Assembly (NCBI GenBank): GCA_031255955.1
Contig: JAIRRO010000070.1
Location: forward strand, 1 to 12,721
Source: Oscillospiraceae bacterium
Lineage (GTDB): Bacteria > Bacillota > Clostridia > Oscillospirales > Oscillospiraceae
Direction: 5' to 3'
DNA length: 12,721 nt
The position numbers were made by a program, and so were the translations under genes. Below are positions 4,927-12,721 of this stretch, in pieces. Positions within the stretch are counted from its first letter, which is position 1, and each line of letters begins with the position of its first letter. Under the pieces are notes generated by a model. It was not told where the DNA came from. It was given only the letters and a program-made list of their open reading frames with translations, and ran no database searches.

Positions 4927-6114
4927 ATGCCGGACAACACTGCAGCAACGCGCGTATGCCTGCTGAACGATTCGTTTCCCCCGATAATCGACGGTGTGGC
5001 AAACACCGTTTACAATTACGCCTCTATCATTCAGCGCCTGTATGGCGGCGTTATCGTCGCCACGCCCAAAACCCCGGGCGTTGTTGATGAGCATCCCTTC
5101 CCCGTCGTCAGGTATCCCAGCGTCAACATCAAGAAAATCGCGCACTGCCGCACGGGCGTTCCGTTCGGCGTGTCCGCCGTGCGCGAAATTACGGCTCACG
5201 CGCCGGATATTATCCACACGCACTGTCCCTTTGCGTCGGGCATTTTTGCGCGGGTGCTGCGCCGCCTGACGGGTGCGCCCGTCATAATGACGTATCACAC
5301 GAAGTTTGATATTGATATCGCCAACATTTTCGGCTCTACGCTTGCCCGCGCGGCGGCGGCGAAGCTGATTACAGAGAACGCGGAGGCGTGTGACGAGGTG
5401 TGGACGGTCAGCCGCGGCGCGGGTGAAAATCTGATCAGCTTGGGTTATGAGGGCTCTTACCGCGTTATGGAAAACGGCACGGATCTTCCGTTGGGGCGCG
5501 CCCCGGATGAGGCTATTGACGCCGTATCCCGTAAGCACGGCTTGACGGAGAACATCCCCGTGTTTTTGTTTGTCGGCAGGATGATGTGGTATAAGGGGCT
5601 GCGGATTATTCTTGACGGGCTTGACCGTCTGAAGGCGCGCGATACGCGTTTTCGGATGATTTTTGTCGGCGGCGGGTCAGAGCTTGAAGAAATCATGGCA
5701 TACGCCGCAGAGCTTGGGCTTGACTCCGATTGCGTTTTCACGGGTCCCGTTTACGACAGAGAGCTGCTGCGCGCGTACTATTCCCGCGCGGAGCTTTTCT
5801 TGTTTCCGTCCAGCTATGACACAAACGGCATAGTGATTCGCGAGGCTGCCGCCTGTTCCCTTGCAAGCGTTTTGATACGCGGAAGCTGCGCCGCCGAGGG
5901 TATATCGGACGGCGTCAACGGTATTCTCATCGATGAAAACGCCGACAGCTTAGCCGCAGCCGTCGGCGCCGTGATACAAGCCTCCGGACGCGCGCGTGAA
6001 ATCGGCGACAGGGCGGCGCGCGACCTTTTCGTCTCGTGGGAGGACGCCGTAAAAGCAGCGTATGAGCGCTATGACGTGCTGCTGGAGAATCACAAGCGCT
6101 TGAAAAACGCGTGA
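4927..6114 (+). CDS. Glycosyltransferase, GT4 family (GT-B fold)
   Basis: The 395-residue protein has the two Rossmann-like domains of GT4 enzymes. The N-terminal acceptor domain opens with LLNDSFPPIIDGVANTVYNY (12-31), with the family's Gly-Val-Ala loop, followed by DIIHTHCPF (94-102) and YHTKFD (123-128). The C-terminal donor domain has FVGRMMWYKG (215-224), VGGGSE (247-252) and the nucleotide-sugar motif around DTNGIVIREA (298-307). The start ATG has GGAG 8 nt upstream. There is no signal peptide; it is probably a cytosolic or membrane-surface enzyme. The closest family theme I recognise is diacylglycerol or phosphatidylinositol glycosylation, so a glycolipid product is possible, but donor and acceptor are not determined. 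The first Glu of the common E-x7-E motif is Asp298. It stands alone, with its own promoter, and converges with asnB 12 bp away. Confidence 0.9.
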   Translation: MPDNTAATRVCLLNDSFPPIIDGVANTVYNYASIIQRLYGGVIVATPKTPGVVDEHPFPVVRYPSVNIKKIAHCRTGVPFGVSAVREITAHAPDIIHTHCPFASGIFARVLRRLTGAPVIMTYHTKFDIDIANIFGSTLARAAAAKLITENAEACDEVWTVSRGAGENLISLGYEGSYRVMENGTDLPLGRAPDEAIDAVSRKHGLTENIPVFLFVGRMMWYKGLRIILDGLDRLKARDTRFRMIFVGGGSELEEIMAYAAELGLDSDCVFTGPVYDRELLRAYYSRAELFLFPSSYDTNGIVIREAAACSLASVLIRGSCAAEGISDGVNGILIDENADSLAAAVGAVIQASGRAREIGDRAARDLFVSWEDAVKAAYERYDVLLENHKRLKNA

Positions 6115-6126
6115 TATTTTGCCCGA

Positions 6127-7953
6127 TTATATTATTCTAACGTTAAATCTTTTCAGCCAATAATTCATTTGCAAAAAATATGCTATCGTCTGCGGGGCGG
6201 TCATAAGCTGCCCGTACCACGGTTGACTCCCGTCGTCTGTAATCAGCGCTTCAAGCGCTTCTTTTTTTACTATTTCCAAAACAGGCGACGCCTCATCCTC
6301 CAGCACAGCGCGGAGCCGCGACGCGACGGCGGCAAGATATGCCGGGTTGTGCGTCTTGGGATACGGGCTTGTTTTGCGCCACAGCACCTCCTCCGGCAGC
6401 AGTCCGCGCGCCGCCTCACGCAATAGTCCCTTTTCATATCCGCCGTGGTCCTTGTATGCCCACGGCAGCGTGTAAAGATATTCCGCTATGCGGTGGTCGC
6501 AGAACGGCACGCGCACCTCCAGACCCGAATACATAGACATTCTGTCCTTGCGATCCAGCAGCGTTTGCATAAACCATTTGAAATTGAGGTTCACCATCTC
6601 TTTTACGCGTCGCTCCTCACTGTTTGCCGGGGCTACGGACGCCTGTTTCACCGTGTCGCGATAGCGCGCGTCAACAAATTCGGCGCCGTCGATTTTATGC
6701 TCCCCGCGCAGCATAGCCTGACGCTTTGCCGTTGACTGCGCCCACGGGAAGCCGTCGCGGTCGCGGATTTCGCGGTCGCGATACCACGGATACCCGCCGA
6801 AAATTTCATCGGCGCACTCCCCGGAAAGCGCCACGGTAACGTGCTTTTTCACCTCTCTGCAAAACAGCAGCAGGGATGAGTCCACATCCCCCATGCCGGG
6901 TAAGCCGCGCGCCTCGGCGGCTTCGTACAGCGCGGGGACAAGCTGCTCTGTGTCAAGCGTCACGGTATGCCCCTCCGCGCCGAGATATTCATTCATCGGG
7001 GCTATGTAATCCTCGTCGCTGTTCGGCTGAAATTTGCCCGCCTTGAAGAATTTTTTGTTGTCGCGATAGCCCACGGTAAAGGTTTTAAGTCTCTCCCCGC
7101 GCTCAGCCAGCGCATCCCGCGCAACGGAGGATATGATGCCGGAATCCAGCCCGCCGGACAAAAACGTGCAAATCGGCACATCGGAAACAAGCTGCCGCCT
7201 TATGGCGTCGCGCACAAGATAGCGCGTTTTTTCAACCGCCTCCGCGAAGCTGTCCGTGCATTCCCCGTCAACCAGCGACCAATATTTGCGCGTTATAAAG
7301 TCGCGGCGCGTAAACTCCGCTGAGCTGCCCGGCTCAAGCTCGCGTATCCCGCGCAATACGCCGCTGCCGGGCGTCCTGCCGGGTCCGAGGAATATCAGCT
7401 CCGCTATGCCGTCCGCGTCAAGCTCCGCGGGAACGTCCGGGTGCGCCAAAAGCGCCGGGATTTCCGACGCGAATATTATAGAGTCCTCGCGCAGGGTATA
7501 AAACAAGGGCTTTACGCCCACCCTGTCACGCGCCAAAAACAGCCGCCGCGCGTTGGCTTCCCACACGGCAAAGGCGAAAATGCCATTCAGCCGCCCGACG
7601 CACTCCCGCCCCCATTCGATATATGCCCTGCCTAACACCTCTGTATCAGAGCGTGTTTCAAACTCGTGTCCCAGCAACCGCAGCTCGCGCCGCAGCTCCG
7701 CGGTGTTGTACAACTCGCCGTTATAAACAAGCGTAAAGCGCTCGCCGCGGGCGTTAAAATGCATCGGCTGCCGCCCGTTTTCGATATCGATTACAGCCAG
7801 CCGCGTATGTATAAGCGCCGCGGAGGCGTCCGTATATATCCCGTCCTGATCGGGTCCGCGGCGCTTTAACGCCGCTTGCATCTCGCTATATATCTCAGCT
7901 CTTGGGGCAATAAAGCCCTCGTCACGTCGAATTTGTCCGGCGATTCCGCACAT
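6127..7953 (-). CDS. asnB: Asparagine synthase (glutamine-hydrolysing)
   Basis: AsnB converts aspartate to asparagine, using ATP and ammonia from glutamine. The N-terminal class II glutaminase domain (about 1-200) must begin with a catalytic Cys directly after the initiator Met. I therefore start at the ATG at 7953, giving MCGIAGQIRR and 608 residues. An upstream in-frame GTG at 7965 would bury that Cys and overlaps the AGGGAG ribosome binding site (11-nt gap to the ATG). Further glutaminase landmarks are YNGELYN (77-83) and RSDTE (101-105). The synthetase domain has the PP-loop SGGLDSG (266-272) and SGECADEIFGGYPWY later on. It is last in the minus-strand block, 53 bp after mnmE, and may have its own promoter at 7989-7994. 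Length and motifs are typical of a full AsnB; the gene is intact. Confidence 0.95.
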   Translation of the reverse strand: MCGIAGQIRRDEGFIAPRAEIYSEMQAALKRRGPDQDGIYTDASAALIHTRLAVIDIENGRQPMHFNARGERFTLVYNGELYNTAELRRELRLLGHEFETRSDTEVLGRAYIEWGRECVGRLNGIFAFAVWEANARRLFLARDRVGVKPLFYTLREDSIIFASEIPALLAHPDVPAELDADGIAELIFLGPGRTPGSGVLRGIRELEPGSSAEFTRRDFITRKYWSLVDGECTDSFAEAVEKTRYLVRDAIRRQLVSDVPICTFLSGGLDSGIISSVARDALAERGERLKTFTVGYRDNKKFFKAGKFQPNSDEDYIAPMNEYLGAEGHTVTLDTEQLVPALYEAAEARGLPGMGDVDSSLLLFCREVKKHVTVALSGECADEIFGGYPWYRDREIRDRDGFPWAQSTAKRQAMLRGEHKIDGAEFVDARYRDTVKQASVAPANSEERRVKEMVNLNFKWFMQTLLDRKDRMSMYSGLEVRVPFCDHRIAEYLYTLPWAYKDHGGYEKGLLREAARGLLPEEVLWRKTSPYPKTHNPAYLAAVASRLRAVLEDEASPVLEIVKKEALEALITDDGSQPWYGQLMTAPQTIAYFLQMNYWLKRFNVRII

Positions 7954-7988
7954 TGCACATAACACTCCCTTAAAAATATGTTCGGGGT

Positions 7989-8017
7989 ATTATATGCGCC
8001 GTTTTTCTATTTACCCA
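7989..8017 (-). promoter_or_regulatory. Possible internal promoter ahead of asnB
   Basis: On the minus strand a perfect TATAAT (7994-7989) lies 36 bp before the asnB ATG. The -35 region at 17-bp spacing is TGGGTA (8017-8012), a poor match that overlaps the 3' end of mnmE. It could give asnB extra, separately controlled transcription. Weak evidence. Confidence 0.3.
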
Positions 8018-9374
8018 CGCAAAAGCGTTCAAATATGCGCTCTGTCGTGTCCTCGCGCACATTGCGCCCCGTCATCTCTCCCAGCGCGTGCAGCGCGCCC
8101 TCTATATCCGCCAGCGCGGCGTCCGGCGTCACGCCCGCTTGCAGGGCAAGGGAGGCTTGCCCCACAAATTCTGCCGCGCGTCCGGCTGTTTCGGCTTGGC
8201 GCGCGTTTGTAATCAGCTCTCCCGCAGGTGCGCTTGGCGCCGGTGGCAGCGCCGCGGCAATCGCGTCGGCAAGCGACGCGACGCCCATCCCCGTCGTGGC
8301 GGAAACGGCAGTGACGCTGTGCATCCCCGCAAGACGGGATAAATCAAATTTTTGCGGCAGATCAGCCTTATTCACGACGGCGATGGCGCGGTCGGCTTTT
8401 GCAGCCTCGGTGACGGTTTTCGCGTCGTCCTCCGTAAACGGCTGCGAGCCGTCAAACACCGCAATCACCAGCTGTGCGGCGTCCGCCGCCGCGACGGCGC
8501 GCGATATCCCCTCGCGCTCCGCGTCGCTTTCGGCTTGGCGCAGTCCCGCGGTGTCCGTCAGGCGCACAAGCGCGCCGCCCAAAACCGCTTTTTCCTCCAC
8601 TGTGTCGCGCGTGGTACCCGGCGCGGCTGTCACAATCGCGCGGTCATAGCCCAGCAGCGCGTTAAGCAGAGAGGATTTGCCGACGTTCGGGCGTCCGATA
8701 ATCGCCGCGCGCGCGCCGTTTTTTAATACGCGCCCGCGCTCATACGTCGCGCGGAGACGCAGCAGCTCCGCCTCCAGCTTTTTCAGCTTTTCAGCGCACT
8801 CCCCCATTTGCAGCTCGTCAATATCCTCCTCCGGATAATCGACGGCGGCGTGAAAATGCGCCGCAATATCAAGCAGCTCGCCGTATCCCGCGTTTGCAAT
8901 TCGTCCTATTGCCCCGCCGAGCTGCGCCGCGGCGTGCTTCGCCGCCGCCGACGTCTCGGCTTCTATAATATCAATTACAGCCTCCGCCTGAGTTAAATCT
9001 ATGCGCCCGCTGAGGAAAGCGCGCTTTGTAAATTCGCCGGGCTTTGCCATTCGCGCGCCGCTTTTCAACACGGCGGCAAGCACCTCTGCCAGCGCGGAGG
9101 GTGAGCCGTGACATTGCAGCTCCGCTGTATCCTCACCCGTATAGCTCCTTGGCGCGCGTGAGATAAAGCAGATGCATTCATCAATCGCCTCGCCGTCAGA
9201 GCCTAGCGCCCAGCCCTGTATGCGCGCGCCCGGGCGCGCCTCCCGCAGCGCTCTGCCGCCGCGCGCGCGGAACACACGCTCCGCCGCCGCAATGGCGGCG
9301 GGTCCGCTTATTCGCACTATACCGATGGCGGCAACGCCCTCCGCTGTCGCAATGGCGGCAATTGTGTCGTTCAC
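8007..9374 (-). CDS. mnmE: tRNA modification GTPase MnmE
   Basis: MnmE works with MnmG to place a (carboxymethyl)aminomethyl group on U34 of certain tRNAs. The 455 residues match the family length. The N-terminal folate-binding/dimerisation domain includes GEDTAELQCHGSP (80-92). The G domain carries G1 GRPNVGKS (227-234), G2 TTRDTVEE (254-261), G3 DTAGLR (274-279) and G4 NKAD (335-338). The protein ends in CVGK (452-455), the catalytic Cys motif of MnmE. The start is GTG at 9374, with AGAAGG 7 nt upstream, and it overlaps the stop of the transketolase C-half (GTGA). The usual neighbours mnmG and rsmG near the origin are not here; a different operon context surrounds this copy. Confidence 0.96.
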   Translation of the reverse strand: MNDTIAAIATAEGVAAIGIVRISGPAAIAAAERVFRARGGRALREARPGARIQGWALGSDGEAIDECICFISRAPRSYTGEDTAELQCHGSPSALAEVLAAVLKSGARMAKPGEFTKRAFLSGRIDLTQAEAVIDIIEAETSAAAKHAAAQLGGAIGRIANAGYGELLDIAAHFHAAVDYPEEDIDELQMGECAEKLKKLEAELLRLRATYERGRVLKNGARAAIIGRPNVGKSSLLNALLGYDRAIVTAAPGTTRDTVEEKAVLGGALVRLTDTAGLRQAESDAEREGISRAVAAADAAQLVIAVFDGSQPFTEDDAKTVTEAAKADRAIAVVNKADLPQKFDLSRLAGMHSVTAVSATTGMGVASLADAIAAALPPAPSAPAGELITNARQAETAGRAAEFVGQASLALQAGVTPDAALADIEGALHALGEMTGRNVREDTTERIFERFCVGK

Positions 9375-10348
9375 TGCTTTGCCTTCTTCGCGATTGCCGT
9401 CCGCGCGGCTGCGGCAATTTTTTCAGCGGTCAGCGAATATGCCCGCTTCAAATAATCCTCGCTTCCAACCTGCCCGAAGCTGTCCTCTATCCCGACAGGC
9501 TCGATGGGTACGGGCAGCGCGCGCGCCGTCACCTCCGCCACGGCGGCAAACAGCCCGCCCGTGATGTTGTGATTTTCAGCCGTGACAATTGCCCCCGTTT
9601 CGCGGGCGCAGTCCGCTATCAGCCCGGCGTCTATCGGCTTCCACGTAAACATATCGACAACGCGCGCCGCCGTGCCTTCTTTCTCCAGCTCCGCCGCCGC
9701 GATAAGCGCCTCGGGAACCATAATTCCGGAGGCGATAATCGTCACATCGCGCCCGTCCCGCAGCGTTATGCCCTTGCCGATTTCAAAGGTTGAGCCCTCC
9801 TGATATACGCCCGTGACGCTTTTGCGCGGAAAACGCAGATAATACACGCCGTACAGCTCATCCCCGGCGAGCTGCGCGACAAGCTGCGTCAGCATTACGG
9901 GGTCTGTGACGTCCATCAACGTGATGCCCGGCACAGAGCGCAGCACACCCATATCCTCAAACGGCATATGTGTCCCGCCGTTGTGCGCCGCCGTGACGCC
10001 GGGGTCAGAGCCGATTAAACGCACGTTCAGCTTTGCGTAGGCGCAGGATATCATAATTTGATCGCAAGCTCGCCGCGACGTAAAGCAGCCAAAGCTGTGC
10101 GCAAACGGAATTTTTCCCACGGCGGACAGCCCCGCCGCTATCCCAACCATATTTGCCTCTGCAATGCCGCACTGTATCGCCCTTTCCGGATATGCCTTGA
10201 AAAACGGCGACATTCCGAACGCGGAGGATAAATCGGCGTCCAGCGCGACGACGCCCTCATTTGCCTCTGCCGCCTTCAGCATAGCGCCGACGTATGCGTC
10301 CCGCATCAAAACCGGCGCTTTTTCAAATGTGTTCAGCGTTTTTATCAT
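9371..10348 (-). CDS. Transketolase, C-terminal subunit
   Basis: The 325-residue protein corresponds to the pyrimidine-binding and C-terminal domains of transketolase. It contains VVALDADLSSA (33-43) and RAIQCGIAEANMVGIAAG (56-73), where Glu64 is the conserved acid that activates thiamine diphosphate. The C-terminal domain (about 190-320) includes VTAENHNITGG. It needs the N-terminal subunit encoded just upstream to form an active site for moving two-carbon units in the non-oxidative pentose phosphate pathway. The ATG at 10348 has GGGGAG 10 nt upstream. The gap from the N-half is 34 bp with its own ribosome binding site, so this is a true split enzyme and not a frameshift. DXP synthase is less likely because that enzyme is normally one chain of about 620 residues. 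Confidence 0.94.
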   Translation of the reverse strand: MIKTLNTFEKAPVLMRDAYVGAMLKAAEANEGVVALDADLSSAFGMSPFFKAYPERAIQCGIAEANMVGIAAGLSAVGKIPFAHSFGCFTSRRACDQIMISCAYAKLNVRLIGSDPGVTAAHNGGTHMPFEDMGVLRSVPGITLMDVTDPVMLTQLVAQLAGDELYGVYYLRFPRKSVTGVYQEGSTFEIGKGITLRDGRDVTIIASGIMVPEALIAAAELEKEGTAARVVDMFTWKPIDAGLIADCARETGAIVTAENHNITGGLFAAVAEVTARALPVPIEPVGIEDSFGQVGSEDYLKRAYSLTAEKIAAAARTAIAKKAKQ

Positions 10349-10382
10349 AATGGAGTCTCTCCCCTTTTTTAAGCTCCGCGCC

Positions 10383-11231
10383 TTACAGGGCGGCTAATTC
10401 GCGGCGGATCACCGCGATGGCGGCGTCCGTATCCGCGCGTGAGCAGGTCATGCTGTGGTTCCCCGCGACGCCCTCTGCAAAGGTGCAGCCATAGCCCTTT
10501 ATGGTGTCAAGAATTATCGCCACCGGTCGGGCGTCCTTTTCGTCCCCCTCCCCGGCAAAGCGACGCGCCTCGCGCACAGCCGCCCGGACGGCAACAGCAT
10601 CGTTGCCGGGGACGTCCACCGCCCGCCAGCCGAAGGACGCGAATTTATCCGCAAGGCTGCCCAGTCCAAGCACCTCATCCGTTGTGCCGTCAAGCTGCCT
10701 CTTATTGCGGTCTACAAGCGCAATAAGGCGCGAGAGCCTGTTGTGCGCCGCAAACATGGCGCCCTCCCAAACCTGCCCCTCGTCGCACTCACCATCGCCG
10801 AGAATTAAATAAGTGAACGAATCCCAGCCGTTAAGGCGCGCGCCCAGCGCCATACCCACGGCAGCCGACATCCCCTGCCCAAGCGAGCCGCACGTCATAT
10901 CGACGCCGGGGGTTTTTGTCCTGTCCACGTGGCTGGGGAGCCTTGTGCCGCCCTCATTAAGCGTTGACAGCCATTCCCGCGGGAAAAATCCGCGCAGACT
11001 CAGCGCGGCATACAGCGCGGGTCCCGCGTGTCCCTTGCTCAGCACAAGTCTGTCGCGCTCCGGCATATCCGGCTCTTTCGGATTGTGCCGAAGCTCTGAG
11101 CCGTAAAGCGCCGCCAGCGCCTCAACAATGCTCATCGCCCCGCCGACGTGACCGGAGCCGAACGCCGCAAGACATTCCAGCGTCGCAATGCGAATTTCCC
11201 CCGCGAATAATTTAAGCTCTTTGTCGTCCAT
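10383..11231 (-). CDS. Transketolase, N-terminal subunit
   Basis: The 282-residue protein is the pyrophosphate-binding half of transketolase. Visible motifs are GSGHVGG (25-31), SKGHAGP (65-71), GSLGQG (115-120) and the thiamine diphosphate/metal motif beginning GDGECDEGQ (145-153) and ending at Asn176. It pairs with the C-half encoded next. I start at the ATG at 11231 because AAAGGA lies 9 nt upstream; a longer in-frame TTG at 11249 would overlap the end of glyQS and use up that ribosome binding site. The gap to glyQS is 14 bp, implying co-transcription. Split transketolases are common in Clostridia and archaea. Confidence 0.94.
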   Translation of the reverse strand: MDDKELKLFAGEIRIATLECLAAFGSGHVGGAMSIVEALAALYGSELRHNPKEPDMPERDRLVLSKGHAGPALYAALSLRGFFPREWLSTLNEGGTRLPSHVDRTKTPGVDMTCGSLGQGMSAAVGMALGARLNGWDSFTYLILGDGECDEGQVWEGAMFAAHNRLSRLIALVDRNKRQLDGTTDEVLGLGSLADKFASFGWRAVDVPGNDAVAVRAAVREARRFAGEGDEKDARPVAIILDTIKGYGCTFAEGVAGNHSMTCSRADTDAAIAVIRRELAAL

Positions 11232-11245
11232 AATCAACTGTCCTT

Positions 11246-12646
11246 TCAAAACGCCGTGCGCTCTGCGATATATCCGCCGAGCGTATCAATCGGCACACGC
11301 GTCTGCTCCATGCTGTCGCGTTCGCGCACCGTGACGCAGTTATCGTTTTCGGATTCAAAATCGTATGTCACGCAAAACGGCGTGCCAATTTCATCCTGCC
11401 TCCTATAGCGCTTGCCGATAGAACCCGAATCGTCAAAGTCTGTCATAAAGCCCTTTTGCAGGCTGTGATACAGCGCCTCCGCCGGTTCTGAGAGCTTTTT
11501 GGACAGGGGCAGCACGGCGCATTTGTACGGCGCAAGCGCCGGATGCAGCCGCAGGACAACACGCGTGTCGTTTTTCTCCGCGTCAATAAGCTCCTCGTCA
11601 TAGGCGTCAATGAGAAAAGCCAGCGTCACGCGGTCTGCCCCGAGGGACGGCTCTATAACATACGGAACATATTTTTCGTTTGCCTCCGCGTCAAAATACT
11701 CCATGCTTTCGCCGGAATGTGTCTGGTGCGCTATAAGGTCAAAATCTGTGCGGTCGGCAATGCCCCACAGCTCTCCCCAGCCGAACGGGAAGCGATACTC
11801 AATATCCGTCGTCGCGTTTGAATAATGCGACAGCTCCTCCTTCGCGTGGTCGCGCAGACGCAGATTGTCGGCGCCGAGTCCCAGCCCGTACAGCCAATCG
11901 CGGCAGAATGCCCGCCAATAATCGAACCATTGCAAATCCGTCCCCGGCTTGCAGAAAAATTCAAGCTCCATCTGCTCAAATTCGCGCGTGCGGAAAATGA
12001 AGTTTCCGGGCGTAATCTCGTTGCGGAAGCTCTTTCCCACCTGCGCCGCCCCGAACGGAATTTTGCGGCGCGTTGTGCGTTGAATGTTTTTAAAGTTTAC
12101 GAAAATCCCCTGCGCCGTTTCGGGGCGCATATATATCTGCGCGGCGGTATCCTCCGTGACGCCTTGAAATGTCTTGAACATCAGGTTAAATTTCCGCACA
12201 TCGGTAAAATCCGATTTCCCGCAGTCCGGGCACGGAACCTTTTTTTCGCGCAGGTATTCCACGAGCTGCTCCGGCGTCATCGCTTCAACAGCGACGTCCA
12301 TAACGCCGTTTTCCGTGTTCCATTCCTCCGCCAGCTTGTCCGCGCGGTGGCGCGTTTTGCAGGATTTGCAATCGATTAACGGATCGTTGAACGTCGTGAC
12401 GTGTCCCGACGCCTCCCAAACGCGCGGGTTCATAAGAATCGCGGAATCCAGCCCGACGTTATACGGGCTTTCCTGCACAAATTTTTTCATCCACGCCCGC
12501 TTGACGTTGTTTTTCAGCTCCACGCCGAGCGGACCGTAGTCCCACGAGTTTGCAAGTCCTCCGTAAATCTCGCTGCCGGAGTAAACGAAGCCGCGCCCCT
12601 TGCACAGCGCGACGATTTTTTCCATTGTTTTTTCGGTATTAAGCAT
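11246..12646 (-). CDS. glyQS: Glycyl-tRNA synthetase, alpha2 type
   Basis: This class II enzyme charges tRNA-Gly with glycine. The 466-residue single-chain form is the dimeric type, not the alpha2beta2 GlyQ/GlyS form. The class II motifs are clear: motif 1 region NPRVWEASGH (73-82), motif 2 with FRNEI (207-211) followed by FRTREFEQME, and motif 3 EPSLGADRV (332-340). Two CxxC pairs (C93/C96 and C139/C142) in the insertion after motif 1 could bind zinc. The C-terminal anticodon-binding domain occupies about 370-466. The ATG at 12646 has AAAGGGA about 10 nt upstream. It is the first gene of the minus-strand block and has a strong promoter with a leader of only about 30 nt, so there is no room for a T-box riboswitch. 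Confidence 0.97.
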   Translation of the reverse strand: MLNTEKTMEKIVALCKGRGFVYSGSEIYGGLANSWDYGPLGVELKNNVKRAWMKKFVQESPYNVGLDSAILMNPRVWEASGHVTTFNDPLIDCKSCKTRHRADKLAEEWNTENGVMDVAVEAMTPEQLVEYLREKKVPCPDCGKSDFTDVRKFNLMFKTFQGVTEDTAAQIYMRPETAQGIFVNFKNIQRTTRRKIPFGAAQVGKSFRNEITPGNFIFRTREFEQMELEFFCKPGTDLQWFDYWRAFCRDWLYGLGLGADNLRLRDHAKEELSHYSNATTDIEYRFPFGWGELWGIADRTDFDLIAHQTHSGESMEYFDAEANEKYVPYVIEPSLGADRVTLAFLIDAYDEELIDAEKNDTRVVLRLHPALAPYKCAVLPLSKKLSEPAEALYHSLQKGFMTDFDDSGSIGKRYRRQDEIGTPFCVTYDFESENDNCVTVRERDSMEQTRVPIDTLGGYIAERTAF

Positions 12647-12681
12647 TAATTTTCATTCCCTTTTAATGTGGCGTTGCGCAC

Positions 12682-12710
12682 AGCATACCACATAAAGCGC
12701 GGTGTGTCAA
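12682..12710 (-). promoter_or_regulatory. Strong predicted promoter of the glyQS-tkt-mnmE block
   Basis: On the minus strand, a perfect TTGACA (12710-12705), a 17-bp spacer and TATGCT (12687-12682). Start expected near 12675. It is the best promoter match on this strand and probably drives at least glyQS through mnmE. Confidence 0.8.
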
Positions 12711-12721
12711 CGCGCCCGGCG

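Noticed and set aside
4831..5538. 235-codon minus-strand open frame opposite the glycosyltransferase
   Set aside because: Shadow of a GC-rich gene; Arg/Ala-rich composition, no recognisable motif, while the plus strand encodes a complete GT4 enzyme.
6115..6126. Terminator between the glycosyltransferase gene and asnB
   Set aside because: The 12-bp gap is AT-rich but shows no stem-loop.
7954..7965. Longer AsnB start at GTG 7965
   Set aside because: It would put four residues before Met-Cys-Gly and block exposure of the catalytic N-terminal Cys; the GTG also overlaps the ribosome binding site.
7978..8649. 223-codon plus-strand open frame opposite mnmE
   Set aside because: Ser/Ala-rich low-complexity translation antisense to an intact MnmE; no ribosome binding site seen.
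9371..11231. Transketolase broken by a frameshift
   Set aside because: The two halves have separate ribosome binding sites, proper starts and stops and a 34-bp gap, and split transketolases are a known arrangement.

Overview
This window looks like the chromosome of a fairly GC-rich member of the Clostridia (Firmicutes/Bacillota), probably an uncultured gut-type lineage. The reasons are strong ribosome binding sites of the GGAG type, SigA-like promoters that almost all have exact 17-bp spacers, a likely L21 leader ahead of rplU-rpmA, an alpha2-type glycyl-tRNA synthetase, a split transketolase and an AbiEii-type accessory module. The taxonomic call is inference; no rRNA or other direct marker is present.

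Left part (1-2741): a lipoprotein gene runs off the left edge on the minus strand. It diverges from a single-gene multidrug-type ABC exporter (1005-2741). The region between them holds a promoter for each gene and a pair of hairpin-rich 24-bp direct repeats with a 40-bp period.

Accessory module (2739-3884): a two-gene minus-strand operon encodes a 135-residue protein of unassigned family and an AbiEii-like nucleotidyltransferase, with a 4-bp ATGA overlap. A perfect 28-bp direct repeat bounds the pair. The upstream copy contains the predicted operon promoter (TTGAAA-N17-TATCAT). The downstream copy starts exactly on the stop codon of the ABC gene and supplies the last four codons and stop of the toxin-like gene. 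This looks like a discrete insertion or exchange unit and is the most interesting part of the window.

Ribosomal operon (3951-4813): overlapping palindromes, a good promoter, a structured leader matching the position of the L21 autoregulatory leader, rplU (TTG start), rpmA and a strong intrinsic terminator. There is no prp protease gene between rplU and rpmA, and L27 lacks the cleavable N-terminal extension usual in Firmicutes. No obg follows.

Glycosyltransferase (4847-6114): one GT4-family enzyme with its own promoter and a perfect 18-bp inverted repeat near the start of transcription, which looks like an operator.

Right part (6127-12721): a minus-strand block of glyQS, transketolase N-half, transketolase C-half, mnmE and asnB. 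Gaps are very short or genes overlap, which suggests one main transcript from a near-consensus promoter at 12682-12710. asnB may have an extra promoter at the mnmE/asnB junction. This block mixes tRNA charging, tRNA modification, the pentose phosphate pathway and asparagine synthesis, and converges on the glycosyltransferase gene. No tRNA, rRNA, CRISPR array, transposase or integrase is visible.
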